DNA from: Daphnia pulex
Taxonomy: Eukaryota; Arthropoda; Branchiopoda; Diplostraca; Daphniidae
Direction of reading: 5' to 3'
NCBI RefSeq assembly: GCF_021134715.1
Contig: NC_060028.1
Coordinates: 2,192,501 to 2,256,500 of the forward strand
Length of the DNA stretch: 64,000 nucleotides
The translations under genes were made by a program, and so were the position numbers. Below, piece after piece: positions 1 to 12,184 of the stretch. Each line of letters opens with the position of its first letter. Within the stretch, counting starts at the first letter, position 1. The notes under the pieces were generated by a model, which was not told the DNA's origin, did not search any database, and saw only the letters and a program-made list of their open reading frames with translations.

Positions 1-747
1 TATTCCGGGACAGCCATAAATACAAGAAGATAAAAAAAAGGGAAGAAAAAACACACATTATACATTATAAGACGATGGCACAACAACCGCGTGATGTCGC
101 TGACTTGGCGCACGAGGTACACGTCAACCCCAAAAAAAATGGACCTGAATTTTGTTATTTTTTTTTAGTTTGAATGACGTCAAAAAAGATATGGCTGGTG
201 GGTGGGTGGAAAAACTTGTCTTTCTAAATATATGCCAAACTGCATATTATATAATGATATATATACATAATTAATACATTGTGTACGTGTGCATCTGTTT
301 GTGTGTATAAATTAAACGGGGGATAAATTTTGCACGGCCACAATGAACCCAAAAAAACCCAAAAATTTGGGATATTATTTTTCTGTTATTCAACACATGG
401 GGGGTATATAGGATCAACGATATAGAGGTAAATTGGCCAGTGTACAGGTTATATTCATTTTGAAAACCTGACTAGAAAAAAACGATTCCGGCCACAACAT
501 TTTGGGATACGAAATAATAAAACGTTTAACACAAATATTTCACTAAACAGGAAAAGGAGAAAACTTAGGACAAACCTCTTTTTAAATATTTCATGAATGA
601 ATCAAGAGGAGGGGAAAACGAAATTTGGTTTTCGGAACGGTCAAAGACACAACAAAATTTAAGACTAGTGGGGTAGTTAGGATATTGGTGGTGTTGGCGG
701 TGTAGTAGTTTTAAATAGTTCGACAAACTTTGTTTTTTTCTTTTACG
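1..747. other. Non-coding stretch downstream of the zinc-finger gene
   Basis: AT-rich sequence with homopolymer runs lying 3' of the stop codon (TAA, complement of 748-750) of the minus-strand zinc-finger gene. It probably holds that gene's 3' UTR and the intergenic space. I see no convincing coding exon, RNA gene or repeat here. Confidence 0.6.
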
Positions 748-3700
748 TTAGGATTCAGGATCAACCGATGCCGAGTCGGTGGCCGTTTCATCTCGAACGG
801 GATGGCCCGTACTGAGATCGATGTACAAAGCATCTTCGTCTTCTTCTTCATCGTCGTCGCTGCCTGGCTGGTTTTTCGTTTTCTCGTCGTAGACGATTTC
901 CGGCTCCGTTCCAGCCACTTCAGGGTTCACCGGTTCTGACCAAATTTCCAGGTTGGAGCATTTCCAATAACTTTCCGGCAACTTGGCGGCCTTGCGGCCC
1001 TTCAACTGGAAGTGCAGCCCAATGTGCTCGGAGAGTTCCTCCTGAATCATCACCGTGAAATCGCAGAAATTGCAGCGGAAACTGCCCGTCGCGCCGTTGG
1101 CCGCGTGATGGTCGATGTGACTAATCAGATCCTCCTGGTTGCCACACCTGTACGGGCAGTACTGGCAAGAAAACGGCTGCTGGACGCTCTGGTGTTGAAC
1201 GGAACGCAACTTGTCCTGCAGCCAAATGTGTTGCCGGTCGGCCGTCGATAGCGGCTGCTCGGGCAATTGAATCGTCGGGACGGTGGTTGTCGGTGGTAGC
1301 TCGTGGGTTTCGACGTCCATGGCTTCGTCGGCCGTCGTTTCGCCACCGGCGGCCGTCTCGCTCTCGTCGTGCCTCTTCATGTGCTGCAGGAAATTGGTGT
1401 AGTACTTGACGGCGTAGTCGCAACGGTCGCAACGGTAGCGCTGCTTGGAGCCGTGCAAATTGGAATGGACTTTGAACTGCTCCTTCTTCTCGAAGCTGGA
1501 CGGGCACTTGGAACACTGGAACCGTTTCAGCGGCTTCGTATTGTTGTCCGTCGTCGACGTCTCGGCCGTCAGCTCGTCCTCGTCTTCCGTCTGGTGCAGG
1601 TGGTGCAGGTGCAGCTTCTCGTGTTTCGTCAAATTGTCCTGGGCCTTGACGGCGTAGTTGCAGAAGCGGCAGCGAAACGGACCATTGCCACCGTGCAAAG
1701 AAATGTGATACTGCAGCGCTTTGCTGTCCGGGTCGAATCGAGCCGGACACAGCGGGCAATTGGCCCAAGTCTTTTCGGCAGTGATGGCAATTGGACTGGG
1801 TTTCACTTCCGATTCCTTCCGGCTGGTCAAATCTATCGCTCCTTCCTCCTCATCCGCACTGCTGTTGGGTTGGACGGCCAAAATGCGCGGCTGCGGATGC
1901 TGTTCAGACGCGCCGTGATGTTCCACCAGCACCTAATTCATCAAATCAGCTGTCAGATTTAAATTTAAAATGAAAATTTAAAACCAAATCAAGTACCTTG
2001 GTCCTCTCTTGATATTCGCGACTGTGGACCTTCCAATGGGCCAGCAGGTGGTTTTCTTGGCGGGCCGTATAAGAGCAGACGTCACAGCGGAAGGCCAGTT
2101 TGACTCCGTGAAAGCGTTGGTGAATCAGGAGCTCCGTCTCGACCAGAAAACGGGCCGGGCAATGAGCGCAAAAGTGTAACTTTTTCCCGCCGTCATCTTT
2201 GGCGTCTTCGCCGGCCCGGCCCAGCAGCAAATCCAATTTCGGTTGAGGGGCGGCACTTCCGGACGACGAGAGCGACGAACAAGATTCTTCCGCTTCTTTG
2301 CCAACCAGGGTCGAGGCTTCTCCCCCCGTTTTGAAACCCGCCACTCCGGCCAATTGGCGCAACTGCTCCTCGTCGGATCTCGAAGGATCGGCCAGGGCGT
2401 GGATGATGCCCAGCACGTTCTGGTGGACTTTGACGTGGGCCGACAAGACGCCGGCGTTGTTGCACCGGTAATTGCACATTGAGCAGGCGTGCATGTTGTC
2501 GCCACCGCCTCCGGCGGCGCTGCTGCCCGGCTTGGTCTGGTGTCTCTTCTCGTGCTCCTGGATGTTGGCCTTGCGGACGTTGACGTGCGGGCAGTGGCGG
2601 CACTTGAACATTTTGTAAAATTTCGACCCCCGCGACACCCACGTCAGCGGAATGTCCAGCAGCGAAACCGTGGCAGAGTCCGGCAGACGGGCGATCGTGT
2701 TGGGATCCAGGCCCAGGTGGGTGTAACCCTCCGAGCCGATTCCGCTGCTGGATGCGGCCGCGACAGCCGAGGAAGACGAGCAGGCCGAGATGGGCGTGGG
2801 CGAATGATCTTCAGCAGCGGCCACCATCACTTCGTCGTCCGCCATTTCAATGGCTTCAGCGGCTTCAGCTTCCGCCTCGGCTTCCGACCCGATGGCATCC
2901 GAATCGGACGCGTAGTTTTCACCGTCCAGGAGGCCGACGGGCGGCAGACCGTGGACGCTGAGGTGTTGGTTCAGCAAATGCCTCCGGCTGACATTGTAGG
3001 AGCATTGCGAACACTTGTAAGGTGCACCCCGCGGCCGGTGGAACTGCCGGTGGTAAACGTATTGGCTCTTGTTGTCACTGACGTACGGGCAAGAGCTGCA
3101 ACGGAATCTTCTCCCGGAACTCGACTGTTCCGCGGTGTGGCTCTGCTATTTGAATGAGTTAAAACGTTAACTTTCAGTTTCAAATGGACAAATATGTTAA
3201 TACAATCGCACCTTTTCGACGCTGCAAGAAAGTTGGCCGGAAGAATCCAATTTCAAATCGTGCATGCCGTGCAGTACGAGATGCTGGGCCAGTTCCCTAC
3301 AGAAATCGAATAAGATAATGAATAAAATATTTAAAGTTAATCGATTACTGTTAATTGAATTAATAGTACGCACTGTTTATCGGTGACGAAAAATGGGCAG
3401 ATGGGACAGCGGATGGGCCGACCCGATCCCGTTTTGTGATGTTGCCGGTGAACTTCAATGTCCGTCAGACTTTTGCAAGCAAACGGGCAAATGGCACACG
3501 AATACTGTTGCACATCCGCGTGCATCATGTAACCTGCTAATCACAAAAAAATGATTGAATTCGACAAATTAATAAAAAATTAAAATTAAAAAACACGTAC
3601 CCATGGAATCTTCGTCGGGAAGTGGGCTTTCTCTTTTGGCCGTTTTCTTGCCGGCCCTGCCATTGAGAGGCGAGATGGACAAATCGTCACCTTCACGACT

Positions 3701-6700
3701 CAATTCCGGTCCGTCTTCATCCGTCACTCGATTTTCAATGACTTGGATGTTGCCATTGTGTTTCAAACGGCAATGGCGCTGTTATAACAAAACATCATTC
3801 AAAGATTAGACGGGAATCTAATTGGCATTTAGTCCTAACTAAACTAAAAACAAATAATAATCTTCTGCAAAAAACTAAAAACGTTCACACTTCTAATCAT
3901 TCCTATCTATTGGGAAGGACAAACGGAAAATAAATCAAAAGTTAGCCAATCAGAAAAATTAAAAAAAGGAAAAGAGAGAGAAAAACCTGAATCACATGTT
4001 TCCAATTGGAAACTTGATTGCAGACTCCACACCGAAAAGCGGGCGCCGTGGAAGTTGAAGAACCTCCTCCTCCTCCTCCTCCGCCGGAAGAGAGAAGGAA
4101 GCCGGCGGCGGCGGCGGGTGGCGGTGGTGGCAAAAGAGTGGCCAAGCTGCCAGGCTCACCCATGGCCATCTGGCCGCCGCTCGTCAGCCCAGTGGATGAA
4201 ACCGACAGGGAAGGACTGCTGTGATTAGTACCGACACCCGATGGATGATAGTGAGCGCTTCGAATGTGTTGCAAGACCGTCTCCCGGTTATGATCCCTGT
4301 TGATTGAATTGATCCACGTTTTTTTTTGGTTTTTTAGAAAGAAAAGTGGAGAGAGAGAAAGAAAAGTTAGCCACCAATCACCACAACCAATCACCTTTTT
4401 GAGTTAGTTTCAAGTTATTATTATTACATCAATTAGTTTAATGCCGTTTGCCATTTTGATTAGTTTCTAAGGTCCCCAATTTGTTTTAAATAATTTGGAC
4501 AGGACGGAAACACCGAGAAGGGGGTGAGAAAATACCCTAATGACACTCTGCCAGTTGGATCCTTTGCCACAGAGGCCGCACGAGAAATTGTCCCGTCTCG
4601 TGTGTTTGGCCATGTGGGCCAACACCATTCGCTTATCTTTGTGCCTAATTAGTCAGACACGTTTTTTATCATAAAACTTGCGCAACATTTTCACAAAATT
4701 TGTTGGTAAAATCATTTTTTTAAAAATCCTTAACATGCCTTATTCAATTTAAAAATTAAAATTAGCGCCGAAATCAAATCAGGATCGACTTACTTGAAAA
4801 CGCAGCGTTTGCATTTCCAGATGGTCCGTCGTGGATTGGTGCTGGCGCCGCTGGTCGATTTGGTGGGCGACGGATATTCCGTCGTCAAGTGCTGAGAATC
4901 TTCCGGGTGGATGGCATTGAGCGACGGAAGCTGGCGGATGGCGGGAGGTGGCGGTAAGAGACTGGAGGCGATACTGGCCAGCGAAGTGGCCAACGAAACG
5001 GCGGACAAATTGAACGGCAGCGACTCTACGGAGGTGGAAGAAGTTGCGGTGGCGGCAGGAGCCGCAACGGGAACGGGCGAAGGCACCGGCGAAGGAGATG
5101 GAGACGGCGACAAAGAATCGGTCCGTCGAGAAGAAGAAGCCGCCGCTCTGCGTCCCATTTCTTCCATGGCGAATCGTCCGTGGGTCACCGCCGGCCCTCC
5201 TGTAAAATAAGAATTAAAAAAAAAAAAAATAAAAATTTGTTGGTAAAAATTAAGGAGACAAGTCAACCGAGTTCGTTTACCCGATTCCGTGACGCGCATC
5301 ATAACCAGGTAACGGTCGTACTGATCGTAATGACGTTCGCCCGAAGAGTCCAGCAAGAGAACTCGAGCCTGTGTGTGAGCCGGGTCACGGGCCGCTTTCA
5401 ACTTGATGTGTTTAGTAATATCCCACCTGAATCGTTAAAATCCCCCCCAACAACAAAGAAAAGAAAAAGTTACTCATTAGCGGGCAAAGTTGAAGCACGT
5501 CCGCCAGCTGTGCTGCTGGACTCCTCACCTCCAGTTGGAGCGGTATGCGCATTGAGAACATTCGAACGGTTTCGTGTTGGTATGGCCGACCATGTGGACG
5601 TGGAAGCGAGAGGCCGTCGTGGCCCAAAAGGAGCACTGAGGGCAGCGGTAGACTCGGCGCACCGTCGAGCGGAGTTCCATCGATAACGAACCGGCGGCCG
5701 GTGCTCCAGCGCCACCCGTGACGGCCCCGATGCCAGGCGCCGTTTCGATCCCGACCAAACTGGCTTCGGAAACATCGCTTCCGGCCACGGAAGACGGCCG
5801 CTTGTTCTCTTCTTCCTCCATCATCATCATCATCATCATGGCGTCCGTTTCAGACTCGGTGTTGGACTCTTCCTCGGCCGCCATCGACTGGTTCCAGACG
5901 AAAACTTTGTTCTCCATCGGGTGCGGCTGGGCAGCGGTGGTGGCGGAAGCGGCGGATTCTTCGCTCTCCTCGTTGCTGGCCGCCTGCAGGGCCCTGGGAC
6001 ACTGTTTCAAATGCGAGAGGAGATCGGCTCTGGTTTTGCACCTCTGGCGGCAGTGCTGGCACCTGGACGACCAGGAAATGTTGGTGGAAACGCTGGCCGT
6101 CGCCAATGGATGACTGTCCTCACTCCGGCTGCTTTCGTTGTTGCTGCAACCGGCCAATTTCTGGGCCAGTTGATCGAGGAATCCACTTTTGCGCTTGCGG
6201 GTCTCGTCGGCCACCGCCGCCGCCGCCTTTTGGTTCTTGGCCAGCAATCCGACAGCTTCCAGGATTGATGAAGAGCTGGGCTCTTCGTCCCATTCACGCA
6301 TTTGAATTTGCGGAATTTTCAGAATGGTGGCAGCAGCGGCCGGCGATGTCGTTGGCTGTCCCGACTGGGCGATCGGGATCAAATTCGGGATAGGTCGAGG
6401 GGCGTTTTTCTTGGGCGCAACCAATTCCGGCGGAGAGACGGCCAGACTGTAATTCACCGGTGACATTTGTCCACCAACATTTGTCGTTTTCATTTCGCCG
6501 TTCACTTTGCCGGCCGGCTGTCGTATCAAATCCCCATCCCCCCAGACGGGCTTGTACTGGGAGCACTGGGATCGACTCCGGCCGGTGGAGTAGAGACGTC
6601 CGTTCTTTTGCGTCAAATCGTCCGGGTGTAGGAAACCAAAATCTTCCCGATCGGCTTTCGACGAGCTGCCGGCCAGCTCCTCGTCGTGGTCAACTCCTTC

Positions 6701-7614
6701 CAGTTCTCCTTCGTCGTCATCGTCATCCGGCAAGGGCCGGAGGCCGCCCTGCGAGCGGGCGTCGTGTTCCATCCGCTCGAGCCGCAAGAGCTCGGCCTCG
6801 TCGGCGTCCATGGCCGTTTCGGCCGGGCTGACTTCGTTGAGCTGGTCGGAAGCACCGACCTTGTTGCGCCGACGGGCCGATCTGGCCTTGTCGGGACTCA
6901 GGTGATGATTTTGTATGTGAACCGTCAGCGACTGTTTAATGTGGGCCGTGAAGTTGCAGAGCGAGCACTGGTACATGCCGCCGCCCATGTGATTCTTGAG
7001 ATGCCGGTCCAGGTTCCACTTGTAGGGCGTCCGGAATTCGCACAAGTCACATTTGATCATGGGCATCGAATGATATTTAACGTGTTTGGTGTAGCGGGCC
7101 TTGACGTGAGTCACGTAATTGCATTTCACGCACCTGAAGAACTTGAGAGAGCCACAAAAAAATTATAAGAATTAATCAAAACTGGTTGGGCCTCGATTGT
7201 GCATGTCCGTCACATCCGTCCGTCCGTCCAGGGAGTCAAGTGATGATGTTGTCTTACCTTTTTCTTGAGATGCGTGAGCCGTTCGTGGCGTTGTAACGTG
7301 ACTCGGGAGCGAGTAGTAAAGTCGCAAACGGAGCACTTGAAATCACCACCGGCCGTGATGGGCAGTGGCGCCGACTGGCGGCCAGTCCTCCCACCACCCA
7401 ATTTGCCGCCCCTGCCACCACCGACTCCACCACCATCTTCTTCTTCGTCCATCATGAGAGCGGCTTCCTCGGCTTCGAATTCTTCCATGTCTTCCATGTC
7501 CTCTTCCGGCATGGCCGGCTCCTCATCATCGTCGGATTGGCGAGCGATTCCAGCCGCTCGATGATTGTTGTTCGTTCCTTGGCTCTTGAAAGTGGATGGC
7601 ACCGGTGGCGCCAT
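748..7614 (-). CDS. chn: Large C2H2 zinc-finger protein, Charlatan/REST-like repressor
   Basis: Eleven exons (minus strand, 5' to 3'): 7258-7614, 5529-7141, 5281-5426, 4794-5199, 4536-4644, 3987-4296, 3601-3778, 3374-3533, 3212-3296, 1997-3142, 748-1932. The ATG is at 7614 and the stop at 748, giving about 1,898 residues. About 24 C2H2 fingers are visible, starting with CSVC..H....H in exon 1. A cluster in exon 2 includes KCDLCEFRTPYKWNLDRH, and paired fingers in exons 10-11 are spread between acidic, Ser- and Ala-rich linkers. The finger CSQCAYRSNWRWDITKHIKL, split across exons 2 and 3, and the basic stretch after it resemble insect Charlatan, a REST-type DNA-binding repressor of neural genes. 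That assignment is from memory of the family; the zinc-finger nature is seen directly. The exon lengths total one nucleotide too many: the exon 5/6 junction is out of phase by one base, so that border is unsure. Upstream non-coding exons are possible. Confidence 0.7.
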
Positions 7615-10600
7615 CTATCCAACCAGAGACATTCAATACATCAAATAATGAAATATACAAAAAGCGTTCTACTATACTCCTATCCAGCTAGCTAGCTCTC
7701 GTCTTGGCGGTGGGATGAGATAAGGCTTCTTATCGGAATAGGAGGAGGAAGTCGAAGAAAATAAAAACCCAGAAAAGACAAAAGAGAAACGGGAGAGAGA
7801 ATTTAATGAAGAGTTTACAATTCGGGAGCACGTTTTTTCTTTCTTTCTTTTCTTTTTTGTTGTCTAGAGTTGGTGAAACGCAACTGGTGGTGATTGTTAA
7901 CCATCATCATCCTCTTTGTCGGTTCAGATCACGATCCTTTTTTTTTTCAATCAAGGTCGAGTCAAGACATAAAGAAAGAATCAGGATTTTCTTGAATCCA
8001 ATCACGCGGGAAGGTGGCAATGGCGCTGTTACTGCTATCTCTCCTTTCTCTCTCTCTCTCCCGTCCGTCTCAGGTTGTTTACACCTTAGGATGGCCTTTA
8101 AGTTTCTGCTGCAAAAGTCTTATCGCGTCTCACGAGACGACCTGGATCCATTTCATTCCGTCGTCGTCAAGAGTTTCTTATCATGTGAAAACAAGGCACG
8201 TTAAAAAAAGAAAAAGAAGAGATAGGTAGGTAGGAAAAAACTAAAATAAAAAAGGTGGACGTGCTGGTCCATTCCGCTCCCACCTGATGACTCTCTGCGG
8301 TGTGAGGCCGGGCGCGCCACCCGCCAACTGATTACGCGGCCGAGGCATTCCACCTCACGTCTAGAGAATAGTCTTTTGTTTTTCATCTCTTTCTTAGTCT
8401 ACGATTTTTCGGTTCACCTTTTATTTCTTTTCAAAATAAAAATTGGGAATTGGAGTCTAGCCAAGTTCCATCAACTTTGGTCAAAGGTAGAGAAAAGTAT
8501 AATATCAAAAGTGTTTGGTTCCATCGCCCAAAAAACAATGGGAAAAAGGTGCAAGATGACGGCATTTGTGTGCAATGTTACACTCGACTTTCTGGCGGAG
8601 CACAGCCAATAAGCTGAGGGGGGGAGCGACCAGGTATCGATGGATAGAGAGACCCAAACGGCAATAAGAAACCGATTGAAACCGCCGCCTTCCGCTTCTA
8701 TAGCCCAGCCGCGTCACGTTGCTAACACACACACACACACAGAGTGAAGGCAGTGTACACGTCCGAGAAGAGCTTGGCCCAAAGAGGATGTGTGTGTGTA
8801 GGTTTTCTGTAACTAGTCCATCCTCTGTGAGTGAGAGAGAGTCCGACCTCTCTCACATTATCAAAGCAGGAAACCCTCACTGGCTGACTCCCCAAAAGAG
8901 CCGGAGGAATGCGCCACTACTAGCAGGACTATAACACATTCCCGATATTCACTTTTCAAATGGAAAAAATAAAAATAAAAAAAATTTCGGGAGTCGTTTT
9001 ACCTTTTTGTTATCCAATTGGTTTGATTTGTGTGTCAGTGTTGGTTGGCCGGGATCGCTGGGACCGAGAGGAGGATTCTGGATTACAACACGAGAGGAAA
9101 GCTCGACTGCAACTAACCCGCTGGCCTCGTCCAGCTCTCTGCTCTGCTCTGCTCTCTGTGTGTACACACCCTCCCTTCCAGAGCAGAGGACCGCCTCCTC
9201 CTCCTCCTCCTCCTCTAGGAGGGTTCGTCAGAGAGAGCAGAGCCCCTCACAGCCGAATGTGCGTGGTGCAGGAGCCACGTCACCCGGTGACGCTCACGCG
9301 ACATGCAACCCTCAATACTCTCCGGGAAAAAAAGCAAAAAAAAACCCAAAAAGATGTTTCTCTTTTTCGGCCTGTTATCGTAGGAGAAAAAAAAGAGTCT
9401 TTGAAAAAGTCATCCACATCCACCGTCAACCACAGGATCCTGCGTTGCATGGCGCTTCCCGGCGGCCGCCGCCTTCCATCCAACATTTATCAAAATGTAA
9501 CAACGGCGCTGCAAGGAATGTTTTTCAAGTTTGTTTTTTTTTCCTATCTCTCTCTTATTTTAAATATCCGCCAGATAAGAGCCAACGTCTATTCCTTGGT
9601 GTTTTTTTCAGACGATTGTGAAACCCCCCCCCAAAAAATTTGTGTTCAGGTGCGGTCGCCAGAGGACCGCCACCTGTACAGGTGTCTGAACGGCAACTCA
9701 TTATCAAAACACTGTGCAGCAGCAAAGCTGCATTCGTCGTGGTGCTGTCCAAACCCTATACACATTTTTAGACATTTCTCTATCCCGACACACATCTGCC
9801 TAACGCACCTGCTTCAACAAAAACAAGAGCAATACAAAAGAAGCCATATATACCCGAGTGAGAGCGTCTGGAAAATGTACAGAGAGAGAAGATATCGATC
9901 GTGAGTCTTCTTCTTCAACAACCTTTTCTAGAAGGAATAGCTAGTATAAGAGAGAAGGAAGGAAAACGTAGATACTACACACATATACTGTACCAGTGGT
10001 GTGTGTGTGTGTGTGGTGGTTTTGAGAGCCAGCAAAGACTAGCGGATGGCGTGATGGCGCGGGCGCCGGAAGATTTGGATCAATAAGCTTTTGGGGACGA
10101 CCCCACCCACCCCCTACCACTAGCAACCAACATGGAAGACCTACACACTGCTATACTAACAACTAAAAGTCAGGTGTGAGCTTCGACTTGTCTGCTGGTA
10201 GACTCTCCTACCAGCATCAAGAATCAATCAACTGCTAAATAAGGTCACATGATTATTTCAAAAGAGGTAAGGAACACACACACAACAACGTTGCCATGGG
10301 AGACGGGATTTTTCTCTCTTTCCATCCCACACACACACACAGAGATAAAAGGAGAGAAAAAATAAAAATCATTGGCAAACGAAATAAAAAAGAGAGCGGC
10401 GCCATGTCTTTTCTTGTGTGGAGGATCGTCTGGAATTGGAAACACACACACACACACGACGAGTCTCTTTTAAAAAGAAGCTAAGAGAAGAGAGAAAAAA
10501 GGTTGGTCTTCTTCTGGCTCTGGAGCCAGCATCAGAAATAGAGCAGCAGCCGCCAGCAGAAAATGGTTGTTTTTCTTTTATTTTTATTTTTCTCTCTTTG

Positions 10601-12184
10601 CTTCCTTGCTGGCTGCTGCTGCTGCTGCTGCCTGGCGTCGTTACACACCCGACACACACACACAGAGAGAGACTATACAGCAGGAACGTGAAGAGGTTAT
10701 CTGGAACCCGACATTATAAAAAGAGGCCAGCAGCAGCAGCAGCAACTAACACACACAACGATCGATGATGTCCATTTATACAATACCACGTGGTATTTTT
10801 CTGCCCGTAATCAACTATCAGATGGAATCGCAAAAAAAAGTTTCTTACCTGTCCACAGGTCGGCGTTATAATAATCCCAGCAGCAGCAGCACTCGACAAT
10901 ATTTGTTGATCTGATATTCTAATTCTTTCAGCAGCCAGCAACAGCGACGTGTGTTACGTCCAAGAAGCTCCGGCTACGACTGGAAGGCCTCTGGTTTTAG
11001 CTCGTTGGTTGGCCGCCCTTTTGGTGAGTGGGGTGTTCCTCCTCCGCCCTCAGGGTATACACACCGTGTAGCACAGCAGGTCACGCTCCTACAAAGAGGA
11101 GGAAGAGATCCCTTTCGGCCAAATTTTATTTTTGGGGGGATTTTTCCATTTGTTTGGACCTTGAAAGATTATCAACCTCTTCCCCAAATTAATTTTAATT
11201 GCATTTAAATCTACGAGCGAAATGATTTCGAATTGTTTTTGGGTTGGATATTATTTCAGGAAACCACTTGGAAAAATTCCCAACGAAAAAGAAGGTAATC
11301 ATGGCCGCTAGATGGTTCTCTGTGTACTCAGGTGACTTATTTACTTTATACGGCCGTGGTCGTGGTGGTGGTAGAGCTCAGTAATAATGGATTAGCCAAA
11401 AATGTATTTTTGAAACAAGAAAGGATCATAGCACACACAAATACAAGACACCAAACACATTTTTTTGTCTTGCTTTTCTTCATCTCGGTAAGTTAATTAT
11501 TCACGAAACTAGAAGCACACTACAATCAATAAAAGGACAGCTAAAATAAGGTGATTGTTTTTAAAAAGAGGCGCATGTGGTCAATTGAAAAGAAAAACAA
11601 ATTCTAATATGTATAATTATAATCGTTAATCATTGCAGAACGTCTTATGACTCGTTGCTTCTTTCAGTATACCAAACAATTGGGATATTTTGTGTTTGTT
11701 TGTTTAAAAAAAGGCACATTTTGTTTCTTCTGTGGTGGTTTTTAAAATCGGATATTATTACACACTCGCTCCGTATAATTATAAGAAAAGCCGTGCGTGA
11801 TGGAGGCGTGAAGGTGATTGTATATCTTGTTCATTTAGAACCCATCGGGAATTTTTGTTTAAACGAAGAGACAAGGCACAAAAATCGCACCATCGGGGAT
11901 GGCCATCATTCAATTAGGCCTAGTCGGTTAATGTAACAACGTTTTTCGCCATCAAAGGGCTAAAAAATCTAGCGCGTGAGGATTGGGGGGGGGAATTAAA
12001 AACACGTGGCGGGAGCAGAGATATTAATTGGATTGTCCTCGTCAATGAAAGAAGAAGAATAACTTTGCCTTGTTTTTTAGAAAAAAACAATCAAAGAATG
12101 CGGAAGCGTGATTAAAAATGGATGGAGGCGTGAATTTTTATAAAATTCCGGGTTGTCGTCGTCCCCACAATCAAACAACAACGT
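7615..12184. other. 4.5 kb non-coding region rich in microsatellites
   Basis: This lies between the zinc-finger gene ATG and the kindlin stop codon. It holds no ORF with recognisable protein character. It is full of simple repeats: (AC)n at 8725-8742, (CTC)n at 9194-9215, (GT)n at 9999-10014, (AC)n near 10327-10341 and 10442-10458, (CTG)n at 10612-10630 and (CAG)n at 10728-10745, with GA-rich tracts such as 8040-8060. The likely role is promoter, enhancer and 5' UTR DNA of the zinc-finger gene plus the 3' UTR of kindlin; this is inference from position. Confidence 0.5.
10612..10745. repeat. CTG run and CAG run in inverted orientation
   Basis: A CTG trinucleotide run at 10612-10630 is followed about 100 bp later by a CAG run at 10728-10745. 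The two are complementary, so the transcript of either strand could fold into a stem. Neither lies in a recognisable coding exon. Confidence 0.6.

Noticed and set aside
1121-1962. Long overlapping frames on both strands inside the zinc-finger exons
   Set aside because: Shadows of the GC-rich coding exon; only the frame with regular C2H2 spacing is real.
4018-4224. Plus-strand frame with poly-Pro
   Set aside because: Antisense of the Gly-rich linker in exon 6 of the zinc-finger gene.
8960-9904. Long open frame of 314 codons on the plus strand
   Set aside because: Low-complexity translation (poly-Pro, poly-Ser from CTC/AG repeats) with no domain or splice support; it lies in microsatellite-rich upstream DNA.
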